From: Chalciporus piperatus
Taxonomy: Eukaryota; Basidiomycota; Agaricomycetes; Boletales; Boletaceae
DNA length: 64,000 nt
NCBI GenBank assembly: GCA_038093975.1
Contig: JBBPTG010000003.1
Span: 1-64,000, forward strand
Direction of reading: 5' to 3'
A program made the translations under genes and the position numbers. The notes below the pieces were generated by a model that worked only from the letters and a program-made list of their open reading frames with translations, did not search any database and was not told where the DNA came from. Shown piece by piece: positions 48,484 through 60,948 of the stretch. Within the stretch, counting starts at the first letter, position 1. The number at the start of each line of letters is the position of its first letter.

Positions 48484-50073
48484 ATGTCAGGACTCACAGA
48501 TATTCCAGAAGACATTCTCCTTCGCGTCGTATCCTGTCTCTCGCCGCTGGACATTATCCGTCTTCGACAGGTAAGCGTGGTTGAGTGTTGATTACCGCTG
48601 ATGCGATCGGATCGACTCGATCACTTTCTAGGTCTCGAAGACATTGTCTTCAGTGACATACCACCCCGTGGTTTGGATCCGCGCATACAAAAGTGCAGCA
48701 CTGCCCCGACATCCAGGACCATACCTACGACCCGGTGACAAAGAGGGATTGAACTTCCTCGAGCGTGCTTTAGTCCAATCTACAAAGCTGGAACCTTGGT
48801 CTACTCGCGACTTCAATCTGGATGCTCGTCGATTCCCCAGAGTTGGCGACTCTACTAACTGGGTGGCATTTATCGAAATGGGGATCGTGGTTTATCACAA
48901 AAATCGGGTTATCCATAGTCTACCGCAACCTCAATTCCGACAACCCGCAAACCCATGTCTTGTTTCGTTTGGACGACCCCAGTACTGGCCTCAATGACTG
49001 TATGTATGCTGACACGGTCACTCTCGCGGGTCATCCCATCACATACATCCTTCTCAGGCCCGAGAAAAAAACTTATCCATTGTAAGTTTTAATTGTATCG
49101 AACGAATGACTGATAGCATGACATGGAATAGGACCCTACTGAAGATCGTTGGCCACTTTCGTTCATCACTATCGCTAGAGGCTGTCATTCCGTTTTCATT
49201 TCCTCGATACGACGAAATCTATCAAATGACTGCCAGTCCAGGATACGTCTGCATGTATTCTGCACGTTTGTCGAAGGACGGGGAATTTAGCTTCGCGCTG
49301 TTTGATGTGATAACGGAGAAGATCTACCATCTTCCACCATTCAAGTCTAGCGTGCTAAGTTTTGGTAGCATCACCATCCGTCTGGCTATAATAAACTGGA
49401 ATCACAGGCACCAGAAATACTCGGTTACGCAGTGGTCGTGACCTTCCTCTTAACAACCACCCATATTCTTGTCACCTTCTCCCACAAGGATCTGGACCAC
49501 CACATACAGGCATTCGGCCTTCCTTTCTTAATGCAGTCTGGTGGTACTGCTGAGGACGACGGGATGTTACCGATGACACACGAAGGGTTATGCAATATCG
49601 CTGGACCACCCCGGTGGGTCCTCCGTGGGAATACGGTCACCAATGTTGGAGGAGTGCAGATGACAGAGATACGAGCCATGATCTGGTACCTCCAGGCGTA
49701 TAATGCGGAGTACCGTGCCATAGACCTCACTCTGATGGCTTCAAGTTCTCGCGGAATTGGAACAATCACACTCTCACAATGTACCTCTCTGATCTCCCTC
49801 CAGGATGTATGCATGAAAACATTCGAGGTAGGAAGTTCGGAGGATGGGTTCGGACGTGGCGTGTGCTGCTCCTGGTCGGATGACTTGGAGTCTACTGGCA
49901 TTCAAATGTTTTCTGTGGATGCAAGCGGACCGGTTTGTCGGGTTGATGTTGGGCCAAGGAGAGATTTGTCCATCCCTGGGCCTGAGCCCTGGCCGAGCCA
50001 CATAAAATTTAATGCATGGAATGGCGAGATTTACTGTCTGGACGAAGATGACATCATGGTCTATAAATTATGA
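48484..50073 (+). CDS. F-box protein D, with one apparent frameshift
   Basis: Exons 48484-48570 (MSGLTDIPEDILLRVVSC then LSPLDIIRLRQ), 48632-49081, 49132-49351 and 49408-50073. The F-box spans the first intron (LRQ then VSKTLSSVTYHPVVW), as in gene E. After NFLERALVQSTKLEPWSTRD the homology moves one frame (to LLTGWHLSKWGSWF) within about 48815-48850. No intron of suitable length and phase fits without removing conserved sequence, so a one-base indel is likely. The rest (VVVTFLLTTTHILVTFSHK) is well preserved to the stop. Probably a recently damaged SCF adaptor gene, or a sequence error. Confidence 0.78.
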
Positions 50074-50229
50074 TTTGATAGCGAATATTTTGTACACCCA
50101 TTTACGTAATGCACGGGGCAACAAACACATGGTCAAGCAATGGAAGTGTAGTGTAGTGAGCCTAGTGACTGTCACTGTCTGTCATTAGGTTTTGCGTTAG
50201 CCATAAGCTCAAAGTTCCTCGCCAGCTCG

Positions 50230-52518
50230 ATGTTGGACGGAATACAGCGATATGTGTACGACCGACGTCGTGGGCTCATCCAGTCTGCAGTTTTCCTGGG
50301 CGGCTCGTACGCCGTCAGCGCATATTTCGGGGACAGACTCGAGGAAATGAAGGACAGGATGCTCAGAGACAAGGTCGCGAGAGAAAGGTCAGTCCCATTT
50401 CTGAATCTCATGCGGTCAAGCATTCAGCTGAAATTCTCGTTCAGTCTTCGCCGTCGCTTCCAAACGACCCACGACGATGTCTGCTTCACAGTCATGGCAC
50501 TCATACCCACACTTGCATCCCAGATTCTCGAAGACATGGATGTCGAGTCTCTCACAAACGAACTTCAATCTTTTTCTCGCGCATCGAGGTCCCGTCCGCC
50601 AGCACCCTCGCATAATCAACATCGCTCTCAATCCATGTCCGAGGTTAGTTCGGTCTCGGATGTACATTCAGACGCAGGCTCGGTCTCGGTCTCGTCGTAC
50701 TCAGGTTCTGGCTTCGACGGTGATCACGCCTCGGCTGCATCAAGTAGTTGGGTAGAACATATGTCATCTTCTGAAAACGCGCACGCCCAACAGGACGTCC
50801 CCACGCAGCTCTCAAATTCTATCTCATCAGCAAGCTCGTCCCTCAGCTCAAATGGCCACAGTACACGTCCCATCGACAACTCGGTCTCCTCACTCGGGAC
50901 AAGAACAAGAGGTCAATTATGGAACGAAGTCAAAATACTCGGTGAGCACATCTCAAATGCTAACATGGTAGACGTGGATTGACCCCTCGCAAGCTCTGAC
51001 CAGGACACTCACCACACTCTACACGACTACCCTACTATCGCTTTTCACAGCGGTTCAACTCAATCTCCTTGCTCGGAGTCGCTACATCGACTCCGTTCAG
51101 GCAGCTGAACGTGCCGAGCGTGCACGTGATAGTGTGCCCCACTTTTCTCTGACCGGAATTCTCGCCAGAGAAGCCATGGCCAAAATTGTCGATGTCGAGG
51201 CAGTCTGGCCAGCATGGTTACTTGGCGATGAGGAAGACGAGTTCGGAGATGAGAAATTTCAAGATGTCATTTCTGAGCAAACAGAACTGCGCTTCCTTAC
51301 GCTTTCTTGGTGGTTATTGCACGTCGGGTGGAAAGACGTCGCTGCCAGGGTGAGGGGGAGCGTGGAGAGTGTCTTTGACGAGTGAGTAGTCAACTTTATC
51401 GCTTGCACAAGTTGTCCAATCGCGCATACAAGCGCATACAAGCTCACTCGCTGCTGAGCAGTGAATGTATGCGTCCCATTTCTGATATTTTTAACATCGA
51501 CCGAGATCCCATGGTGCTGGCGTTTAGATTGGGCTAAATTCCCATTGTTTCTGTCTAGCGTGTCATTAAAGGCAAAGCTTTCCCCATCCGAGCTTTTTGT
51601 GCTCCTAATGGACGTAAGAAGGCGCGTGGAGACGGACGGCACAGGAAGCATGTTGGGTTTGAGGCAAGCCACTTTCTGTACAAACAAGCTCCCGAATTAA
51701 CAATTTTTCTGTTTTCTAGATTTACTTCGAGTCTTCTACCACCAACGCCAGAGACGACGGCCCATGTTCTCGCTCAAGGAGGGGCACTTTCGATGCCCCG
51801 AGAACCCGCATCCAACTCCATACCACGTCCGAGCTTCGACGGATTGACCTCCGCAACCGCGATCTCAGTCGAAAACTCCCTACCTCGTCCCATCTCCTTC
51901 CCAACACCCCCATCAGCACACGCACACGAATCCAACCTCAGCTCTCGTGCCTCTCCTTCATCGTCGAATGCATCGCCCCCGCCTCCGCGTCTCCGCCAAG
52001 CACCTACCGACACCTCCGATTCGCTGGCCACGTCGCATGCTATGCCCCTGAATGTGGACCCACAATTCCATGAGCTCCTCGAACAGACTCGTGCTTACCT
52101 CTCTGGTCCTGATTTCGCGCACGCACTAGGGTGTGCACTCGATCGCGCTACCGAGGTACTCATGGACGGTCTTCGTGCACGCGTGTTCGTCGACACCGCC
52201 AGCGCTGTGAACTTACCCGAGGGGGCACCTGCAGCAGCAGCAGCAGCAGCAGACACGGAGGCGGAGGCCGCTGGGGTCGAGCAACAGGAAGAGATCAAGA
52301 TTCGTCTCGCGGGGTTACTCCCTGGTCTGGCGAGGTGGTGTCAGTTGGCTCTGAACGCCACCCCGAACGAGTTGGTCGACGTGAGTTCATCTTTATCGGG
52401 CTCCCTCTACCTTGTGTGTTGATGGCGTCGTTAGAACATCATGGCCGTGAGGGAGGTCAATGCGCTCGAAGCTATCATCATATCGGATTACCAAGACCGT
52501 TTTCCTGCCACGTCATGA
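50230..52518 (+). CDS. PEX3: Peroxin-3, peroxisome membrane biogenesis factor
   Basis: Six exons (50230-50387, 50445-50941, 50994-51381, 51559-51651, 51720-52380, 52435-52518) give 626 residues in one frame. The N-terminus MLDGIQRYVYDRRRGLIQSA with a hydrophobic stretch (VFLGGSYAVSAYF) and VARESLRRRFQTTHDDVCFT is diagnostic of Pex3. LTTLYTTTLLSLFTAVQLNL and LTLSWWLLHVGWKDV are also conserved. The C-terminus (NIMAVREVNALEAIIISDYQ) follows a short last intron. Pex3 sits in the ER/peroxisome membrane and docks Pex19 with its membrane-protein cargo. The protein is long for the family because of two Ser/Pro-rich insertions (about residues 115-205 and 385-450) and a poly-Ala run (GCA repeat near 52229). 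Confidence 0.93.
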
Positions 52519-53182
52519 CCGTTCGATCGAACAGCGTGCTGGCAGGGAAGAAACGGACGCCGACATTTCTGGTTGAGAAACAGAGACGTGGTGGGGGGGT
52601 TTCTTGGAGGGAGTTTGTGACTTGCGCAATGTGTTCAAAGGAGCAACCTTTTGTGTGGGTAGTCGCGTTTTTATGAAGAAAATGATGTATGAGGAGTGCT
52701 CTGTTGACCTGTTGGATTGTATGGTTGCAATGAAGCACCATGTAGACGCATCGAACTTGCCAGTGGTAGTACACGAGTCGCGCTTGTGTTCAAAGCTCAC
52801 CACCCTCAGCTTGACCCATGCATCGGAAAACTTGATACGTCGTCAAGGTGACGCAGACTTGGTTGATTCGTCGAGCGCTCACGATCCATGAGTTCCAACA
52901 CCTCATCGCACTGGTAGACTCCGCATTGGCAGTCACAGAACGGACTTGAAGCTTGAAGGGCCATCGGGTGGTACGAATGTTAAAGGTTAAATAAAGTTCA
53001 GGGCAGGCATCTCTCGTTTATTCAACGTTGGCCAGCACGACAGTAAAGGTATATTGCTTGTTTCATACTCGATGTAACGAAAGGCGACACAGTCGCTCTA
53101 AGAGAGAGAGAGAGAGGTCCCAGCGTGTCAAAGCAAGTTGGCTGCTCCGGCACTCAAGAACTGCGGCGGGCCCCCGGGCCGT
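52519..53182. other. Spacer with GA microsatellite
   Basis: A GA tract lies at 53101-53116. Overlapping frames on both strands at 52513-52890 are not recognisable as protein. Intergenic sequence between convergent PEX3 and the secreted protein gene. Confidence 0.6.
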
Positions 53183-54588
53183 CTAGCAAGTCGGGTGGTA
53201 CCCACTTCCTGCAGCATACGCGAGGTAATCTGCAAGGTTAGAGTACGGAATTTCGCGCGTGTCGCAAAACCCGGTCCATGCGCTGATGGCTGCCCAAAAG
53301 TCGATCACGTATTGGTCGCTAAAAGAGTCAAAAGGGGAACGGGATGAAAAACACATGTGCATGAGTGGTTGATGCGTTCATACACATTGAAAAAATCAAT
53401 GTCGACTGGAAAAAAAAAACTCACGACGTCGGGTATGGTCCGTTGTTAGTGGTCTTGTGTGCCGTTTCTGCTCCGAATTTTCCACCGCGAGAGACCCACG
53501 TGCCGGTCTGCATATATATATATATATATATATCGTGGAAGAGATGAGCGACGATCGATCAAGGTCACGGTTTTGGGTAAATCGGAACGGACTTACCAAT
53601 GCCCCATAGTATGCATCGAGCACGTCCTGTTGTGTCATCGTGGGCTCACAGCCAGTTATGTCGTAAAACACATCTTCGGAGAGCCTTGCCTGCTGAGCGG
53701 TGGTCGGCGTAGGGGAGATCGAACTGGGGTATACATTCTTGAGAAGTACGTCTGTGTCGCTCGATGCATAACAAAAGCTAGCAAGCACGCAGTATTCGTT
53801 CTGGAAGAGCCCGCCAGTCACCCAAAGCTGACACTGTTTGAGTATTTCTGCACATGAGCCGTTGTCCGCAGAGGGTTGTGAGACGGAAGGGATGGTGGTG
53901 GCTGGGATGGTTGCACCGCAGGATGCGGTGTATGAGGGGGAGGAATACTCGAGCCAGTCCTAGGGATGAAATGTCAGTTGGTCCTGGCATGATGTTGAGT
54001 GTGAGTGATACGGACGGCAAAGTTACTGTAGGGAATGCTCAGCGTGTCACAGAAACCGGTCCATGCAGCGATAGCCGCCCACTCGTTGATGACCTCTTGG
54101 ATGCTTTATTCAAAAAAAAAATGAGTTTGCTGTGCGAGCAGCGACGTCATCTAACACCTACTCAGTGGGGTAAATGCCACCAGTGGTGACAGAGATCGCA
54201 TGGTAGTAGGTATCGATATAGTTTTGCTGGCTCATGGTTGAATTTCCGCCGGTCATCTCATAGAAGGTCTAGGATATCGGAGAATGTGTGACAGGATCGA
54301 AATTAGGGCCAGGAGAGCATAACATACCGCCTCTGTCAACCGCAGTTGGCTGGCGGGGGCCTGGCTGAGAGTCAAGACCTGTGCAGGGGAATTGATCCCC
54401 ACTGCGCAGGTTGTGAACATGATGCATGCAGGGTAGCTGTAAAAGTTGTTAAGGTCGACGGTAGACCAAAGGCAGCTGTTCAGAAGTGAAAGACAGGAGT
54501 CCGAAGGATTGACTTGTCGAGCTGATAGCGTGGTTGTGCTGGCCAAGGCAGCACCAAAGAGACCAAAGAAGGAAAGTGATTGCAGCAT
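53183..54588 (-). CDS. Two-module secreted Cys-rich protein
   Basis: Starts MLQSLSFFGLFGAALAST, a clear signal peptide (the in-frame ATG four codons upstream at 54600 is less likely). Module 1: CLSLLNSCLWSTVDLNNF, YPACIMFTTCAVG, LRLTEA-TFYEMTGGNSTMSQ, AWTGFCDTLSIPYSNFADW. Module 2 repeats the plan: CAEILKQCQLWVTGG, CVLASFCYASS, ARLSEDVFYDITGCEPTMTQ, AWTGFCDTREIPYSNLADY, ending GSGYHPTC. Six exons have consistent phases; the intron at about 53515-53590 contains an AT microsatellite. Secreted agaricomycete relatives usually carry one module, by recollection. Function unknown; probably a small extracellular protein or effector-like factor. Confidence 0.82.
53511..53533. repeat. (AT)n microsatellite inside an intron
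   Basis: Eleven to twelve AT units lie between a GTAAGT donor and the GCAG acceptor of the secreted protein gene. The tract replaces the usual pyrimidine stretch before the acceptor. Confidence 0.9.
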
Positions 54589-56300
54589 GATGGAGCACAA
54601 GAACGGACGGGAGGAGGAATGGGAGGATAATTGTCACCTGCGCATATTTTATCAGCTATTTCGGTTGTGGGAAAATACCCATTGATTGTAGATCGACATG
54701 TCGGCCCAGCCTACAATGGTCCAGACCGACATTTGACGGGTGATGGGCGTGGGTCGCTGACAGCGCACTCACCCCTTGGTTGGCTAATTCCGGTGAATGT
54801 TTCTATAGATATACGTGAGGTTATCTGTATAAACAAACAAGTGAGCTTGCTGAGGGGATGCGAAGAGTCGTACACAACGTGGATAGGGTATGAAACGATG
54901 TTGCTGGTACTATAATCGTGGTACTGTAGCCCTGGCCCGGGAGCCGGAACGGAAGTGAGTGTCAATGACACACTGACGGAGAAAGAATGGTGCCTAAGAA
55001 TCATTTAAACGGACCCAGGCACCTCCGAGTCCAGGCACTTGTCGAGTAGTAATCGATAAATTGCACGTGTGACTTCAGTATGGTCCTTGTGAGTTCCGGG
55101 GGGTAACAGACTATGCGAGGATAACCTCCAGGCGCTACCCAAGAGAGCCTTGATGGGTTCGGGGAGGGTCAGGATGCCGGTTCTTCACTGGCAGGCATTC
55201 CCAGGAATCTTTTTCCGTGTCTTTTTGGGCATTCCCGAATCAGCGTGGGAATGCTTGAGAGCAGCCACCTTCAAGTTGTCCTTGCCTTGTCCTTAGATAT
55301 TTGCGTAAATTCTCCTGCCCACAAAACCGTGACATACGTGGCGGGCAAACATGTCGTGGGGGAGACGACCAGAGCCAGCAGATTGGACAAAGTCGCGCGC
55401 ATCGCATCTCTCAGACCTCCTTCGAAAGAGGGCCAGAATAGGAACTTGGACAAGAATAGCAAAAGGACATAGAGGAACAATTCAACCTCGTCGAAGTGAG
55501 CGTGCTCAAGTTCCTCTGCGAAGAACGTTGAAAGACATGTAAGGTATTGTGTCCTTGGAGTAAAATTGCAGTGACCATAGACGTGAAGAATGCTCACAGT
55601 GCGTCAGGTCTATTAGGCAACATTGTTCGTCACTTGGATAGTGTACTGCATGGGTAAGGCTAGGTGCCTTTTGTTCGAAGGAACACGGTCTTGTTTTGTT
55701 ATTTTGTTGTTCCTCCAAGATCAGGTTTTGGGGGTGGATTTCAACACCAGGCCATCATGCCTACCTCATCAGTGTCTGGGTCTACGAATCCTTCGAAGTG
55801 ATTCCACATTCACATGCAGGCTTCCCCGAAGACTAAATATTGGCATTGGGGCAGTCTGTCTGGAAATGGTGAGAAACACCGATTGTCATACCACATCTCC
55901 CTGCCAAAATTTTAACGTGTATGTGACCCTCAGATGCCCCGAACATGTATGCTGACCCCAAGAACTAGCTCCTGATTCGTCTTTTGAGTAAAGTAGGTCT
56001 GCCAATAAAGGTAGAGTGCGGCCGTATTATCGATATTGGGCTACATCCGGACTATCTCCCGGAGACTCGGACAAGTCGCGTGTGTTTATCACGGCGCCAT
56101 AAACTGTTATGACCCGTCTTGTCGCCAGTGGCCACCAAGTGACGTCGTTGTGAGGGTGAACGCGAACTGTGTCTCCATCCCTGCTCTTGGGTCGTCATGC
56201 CAAGCCGACGGAGTCACAAAAAATTGATAGGAGGGCACAGACCGGGTAGCAGTAAGAACAACGGCTTTCATCGATTTTCTATGCCAATCAACCCTCAACG
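54589..56300. other. Long spacer
   Basis: No recognisable gene. A minus-strand frame at 55271-55597 has a hydrophobic stretch (ELFLYVLLLFLSKFLFW) but no homology that I recognise and no splice partners. The rest holds short frames only. Confidence 0.55.
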
Positions 56301-56897
56301 ATGACCTCTGAACCACTTCCTCCTACCGTATCTCAACTGCTTACGGATCCTCAGAAAATCTCTGCTCGCTACCAAACAGGTGATCCGTCCAAGTGGCGGA
56401 GACCACGCGCCGAATCCGTAGTTTCTCGTCTATTTCGCAGGCGTCGCGCGGACACACCCACCGCATCGTTCCACCGTCTCTACGAATTTTTCGTACTGAG
56501 GTGGAGCACCGAATTCCGGGATGAGTTGGATTACTTTTGTTGCGCACATCCGGAATGGTCTGTCAATTCGCTACCTGACCCGGCAGACCCCGATCCGTTG
56601 CGTTATGCGGTACTCGCCGTGCTCTCAAAGCTCATGTGCGCGTCCTTCAATCAGCGCATCAGGCTTGGAATACCACGTTCCCCACCGATTGTTACGTCGG
56701 ATCCCGGGGTGATGCAGTTATACACCCACTCCTTCGAGAAACCACCCGAATGGGCAGAACGTGTAGTTCCCGTACAGGAGCGGGTTTTTATTCCGGACTC
56801 GGGTGGTCACATACTTTGGGAGGACGATCGAGAAGTCAGCAAGGAATTCAAGAGCATGAATATAATTGTGAAGCAACCGCGTATTCATTTTATCTAG
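56301..56897 (+). CDS. Hypothetical protein
   Basis: Single-exon frame of 198 residues from MTSEPLPPTVSQLLTDPQK. It has a basic segment (SRLFRRRRADT), then FHRLYEFFVLRWSTEFRDEL, CCAHPEWSVNSLPDPADPD and MNIIVKQPRIHFI at the end. No signal peptide or membrane segment. The amino-acid composition and codon use look like a real gene; I do not recognise a characterised family. Confidence 0.65.
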   Translation: MTSEPLPPTVSQLLTDPQKISARYQTGDPSKWRRPRAESVVSRLFRRRRADTPTASFHRLYEFFVLRWSTEFRDELDYFCCAHPEWSVNSLPDPADPDPLRYAVLAVLSKLMCASFNQRIRLGIPRSPPIVTSDPGVMQLYTHSFEKPPEWAERVVPVQERVFIPDSGGHILWEDDREVSKEFKSMNIIVKQPRIHFI

Positions 56898-57248
56898 CTC
56901 TGGCTTGAGAACTGTGAGTTCACATTCTTCACTGCCCATTTATTCATGGTATCAGATTCCTTCCTCTTTCCGACCGTCTTCGCTGCTGTTTTGCAGTCGC
57001 TGTCATCGACGATGCGAAACGCGACAGTGCTTGGTTATGCTCTTCCACGCGCTCAACAACCATACACAGATGTCATCTTCTGTCGTGTGCAATATCTCCG
57101 GTGATCTTAAAACGTGGTTCATGTAGGTCTCTATCCAATTGGTACTTGTAGTATGAGGGGTCATTTTTTTTTCGCGGATGACGAGATTCAGTTTAGTGGT
57201 TATCGAACTTACCCTGTTGATAGGATATAGCAAAGACTTTGATTGTCA
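56898..57248. other. Spacer
   Basis: Short open frames only; nothing recognised. Contains the presumed promoter of the next gene. Confidence 0.6.
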
Positions 57249-57692
57249 ATGCCTTCTCTTTCTCCGCTCGCCGAGGCAATTGCATCGGGTCGTGTACCTT
57301 CCCATCTGACCTTCGTACGAATGTCACCGACCACTGCTCTTCTCACTGTGAAACTTCGCTGGCAAGCACTCATCCACGGTGCGTTGATCATCTACAACAA
57401 GACTCTAGCAAACGTGTCTCATGGTCCCGTATTCTGGGCTGGAACTGGAGGCGCTGCCAGCAGATGGACAATAGATTTTAATCCAGCAGATCATGCCTTG
57501 CGCCCATCATTGCATCCACATGTTCGTCCAAACGCGCGGCTGAAATACTGGAAACTTGGTACCCCCGTGTTTCTCAAGGTCATTACGTACACGGCACCGA
57601 ACCAGATCACCGGCCCCGGCCACGATGGCCCACTGTGAGTCAACTTCGTTTGATGCTGAATCACAACATACCCGTTATTAAGATTCGCGTGA
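57249..57692 (+). CDS. Small hypothetical protein
   Basis: Exon 57249-57634 plus a short exon 57683-57692 (GTGAGT/AAG intron) would encode 131 residues ending GHDGPLFA; without splicing the frame stops at 57638. It contains SHLTFVRMSPTTALLTVKLR, VFWAGTGGAASRWTIDFN and YWKLGTPVFLKVITY. Not recognised. The frame after the stop (PPDAFKFPILAPIA) runs on into the next gene, probably by chance. Confidence 0.5.
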
Positions 57693-57734
57693 CCGCCTGA
57701 CGCTTTCAAGTTCCCCATCCTTGCCCCGATCGCC

Positions 57735-59036
57735 ATGCCTGTCTTTGCATTTCGAAACCAGCCACTGAAAACTGTCTACCTCTTTTACACCGTGTTATCT
57801 ATCCTACTCATTCGACTCCCATACTGGATCTTGTGCGCGTTAGTTCCGGCATGGAGACCACGTCCGTCTTGGCCATTTAGCCGAGCAGTGATAATCCCTG
57901 CGATGCAAGTCTTCATGGACCTGGTCTACGCTATTGGGTTCCTCCCTACAGATGACCCGGAGAAGAGTTCCAAGTCAGCGGAGAAGCTTGGCTTCGTCTG
58001 GGTGGATCCTCTTCCAACGGATTATTTGAAAGGAGAGATCGCCTCTATGGCTTCCTTGAACAAGATTAAATTTGTCCGGATTCATGGGTATTGGTATGGA
58101 AAAGATGTCGGAAGCGGTTTTCATGGAGGAAAAGCTCGACCGGACGAGAAAGTCATGTATCACCTGCACGGTAAGCCTTATATCTCATGTATATCCCCCA
58201 TGTCTCACCAATTTGCGAATATCTGCAGGTGGTGGATACATTGTGAGTGCATCTCGAGTATCAAAGTACCCTCACTCACTTTTCAGTAGATCGCTTCTTC
58301 GAATCCTGTTGGACTATCCGGTCCAGGAACTTCCAATTATATCAACAAATGCTCCGGTGTTTTCGAGCGGGCTTTCTGCTTAGATTACCGGCTCTGTTCG
58401 GCGGCTCCCTTCAAGGCGGAGAATCCTTTCCCTGCACCACTCGTTGATGCACTTGCTGGGTATAGATACCTGGTGGAAACACTTGGGTTCAAACCCAGCA
58501 ACGTTATCGTATCCGGGGACAGTGCTGGTGGACATCTGGCTTTTTCCCTCGCTCGATACCTCGTCCAAGAGTCAATTCCCAATTTCTCCCCCCCAGGTGC
58601 TCTCATTCTCCACTCACCCGGCGCCGACCTCGCATGCACCCACGATTTAAAACCCAACCCCTCCATGATCCGCAATGCACGCTCTGACATCGTTGGTCCA
58701 ATCGTCCGCAACGGTTACAGCGCTCGTGCATTGTGCGGTTCCTTACCTGCAGCCACCAACTCTTGGATCGCACCCGCTTCGCTCCACATCAATACCCGTG
58801 GTCTCTTTGCCAATTTCCCGCCAACGATCATCTTCGCTGGTGGGGCTGAGCAGATGCTGGACGGTATCAGGACACTCAATGATCGTCTAACGGCGGACAA
58901 TGATGAGGGCAGGATTACCTATGTGGAGTATCCGGACGCGACGCATGATTTTATGTTGGTCCCTTATCACGAGCCTGAGACCACGCTGGGGGCACAGGAA
59001 GTGCTGCGTTGGTTGGGTACTATATATCCGTTGTAG
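57735..59036 (+). CDS. Alpha/beta hydrolase, HSL / steryl acetyl hydrolase type
   Basis: Exons 57735-58170, 58229-58242 and 58290-59036 encode 398 residues. The N-terminus is a membrane anchor (VYLFYTVLSILLIRLPYWIL) with the PAWRPRPSW motif usual in this group. The oxyanion-hole motif HGGGY is assembled across the first intron. The nucleophile elbow is GDSAGG (near residue 220), and the catalytic His is probably in DATHDFML near the end; an acidic partner lies about 30 residues upstream. Likely an ER-membrane esterase acting on acetylated sterols or other small esters (family knowledge). The start is supported by the family's usual N-terminus. Confidence 0.9.
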
Positions 59037-59325
59037 TGAAGGCGTGGAAGTGTTTTATCGCTTCAAGGGCTTCCGAGTCTTGACCTGGCCGTATTTGTGT
59101 TCCTTTGACATCCACGTTGTCTCCCTCCTTTTGCTCGCATCTGGAACCATGCTATAGGGACCGGAAATGCAAAGAGCTGTAGTGTTCTAGTACGATTGAA
59201 GCGGAGAACATTATAATAATGTCAATAGTGGACGCTGGAAATCTAGCTCGAGGCCGGCGCCTAAACTCCTTCGAACCGCACTACCATTGCCAACTTGCCT
59301 TGACACTGCCTCGACTCTGTCGCCA

Positions 59326-60948
59326 ATGGGCGAAACCCTGCAGGACGTATACGCAAAAAATCTCCCCAAGGATTATGGTTATCCATTACGAACACCGGAG
59401 CCCAGCAACACTCTCCCCGAATCCTATCAGAACGATGGACTACGTATTGGGGATGTTGGCTATGTCGACGACAACGGGAGGTTCCAAGTCCTGTTCAACA
59501 TCCACTATTCTACTCAGAACGAGCTCCATCGCAAACGTGGTGTTCCCGCCGATTTTGAACCCGTGGAGTTAGACCCGGAGGAAGTTGATGTTGTCCACAA
59601 TGCAATCCCCACCAAGCACGTTATCCGACCCCCTCACCTCAAGCAACAATTACAACTCAGCGAGGACAAGTATGTCTTTTTTTCGGATCTAAGCGCGACG
59701 CTGCTCACCGTGTATTATCAGGCTCGAGTATGAATTCGTCGCGTCTTCAACTGGCGCCGGGGCTGTCCTTATCCTCCCATTGGGTGCGGCTCGCCATGAT
59801 TTGAAGGACTCTGAGAAAGAGGAGTATCGCAAAATTGCTGCCGAACATGCACACCGCTGGTGCACATTCGCTAGGCGCAACTCGCTCTACCTACTCACAG
59901 GATTTCATAAAACACGTTCCTGGTCGCTCGCATCGTTCCACAACGCCGAACGTGCTGGACGGATAAGGGTGATTCGACGAGCCGAGGGCCATGACAATGT
60001 TGGGATATATGATTGGGAGCATACCTTTCCTTTGGATCGGCGAGACGGACCTGTTGTCGATGAGCATGGGAACGAAAATCAAACTGTCTTCATCAGCGGT
60101 TTTAAGATCGCGGTGAGATGGTGGGCTCAGGAACCCATGATTGTATGGGTCCCGCAGTCTGGAGGCATCTGGTTCACCCTCTACCTCCAATTAAGCTGGT
60201 TTGTTGGCTTCCTGTTTGGTCTTGTGATTAACCTCTGGCGTCGTTTTACTCTAAAAAGTGGGTTCCAATCGTTGCATCCTATATTGCTGAACCATACTAA
60301 CAACAGTGCAGGTCTGGAGCATGTACCGACATTATCGCAGGTATGATAAATCCTTGCGTTTACTACGTTTACCTATTCTTCAGCCCTTTCACCCTTCCGA
60401 TGCGATCAATCGCTACCTGCTCGAAAAAGTATGTGATGCAGAATAGTAGACTCACCATTTGTGTGCTGAATTTTTTTGTCCAGAACCCCAATGCTCATGT
60501 GGCCGTTACCCACGACAGTCAGTGGATAAACATCCTTGATCAGGTTTGCCATTTCACATCTGTGACTAATTTGTACCGACCACGTCTTCAGGAAGAATTG
60601 AGCTTCCAGGACTTGGCGCCAGAGGGCCGCCTCTGGGAAGTTTTGTCGGAAAAATATATCTGTGTCTCTGATGATAGTAAGTTCTTCATCTCGGCGACAA
60701 TACAATTGCGTTTATATTTTACAGATATTGTTTACCTGCAAGGCAAATTGTATGTTTCCTTTTCCCACCAAACGTCGGAAATGAACATAACTCCATCGAT
60801 AGAGAGGACTCCAACGCAGTCGACTTGTGCAATTCGATGCAAGGGTTCCAGGGCTTCTCTCTCCACACGAACGGCAATGTGCAGATTGTCATCACGCGTG
60901 AGTTCCGCTCCGTCTTACCCTTACAACTGGGTAACAGTTGCTACCTAG
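59326..60948 (+). CDS. Unknown-family protein, possibly the N-terminal part of a fusion
   Basis: Starts MGETLQDVYAKNLPKDYGY, a start shared by an agaricomycete family of unknown function (recollection). Exons: 59326-59669, 59722-60257, 60312-60340, 60384-60428, 60484-60543, 60592-60676, 60725-60749. Conserved stretches are YQNDGLRIGDVGYVDDNGRF, SLYLLTGFHKTRSWSLASF, ENQTVFISGFKIAVR and HPSDAINRYLLEK-NPNAHVAVTHD. One membrane segment is predicted (LSWFVGFLFGLVINLW). If intron 60750-60802 is retained the protein ends at 60948; if spliced, the frame continues into the C2-TPR protein. Confidence 0.78.

Noticed and set aside
57683..57735. Frame continuing through a TGA from the small hypothetical protein into the hydrolase (possible fusion or readthrough)
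   Set aside because: The hydrolase start MPVFAFRNQPLKTVYLFY fits the usual start of the family, so the open frame upstream is most likely chance.
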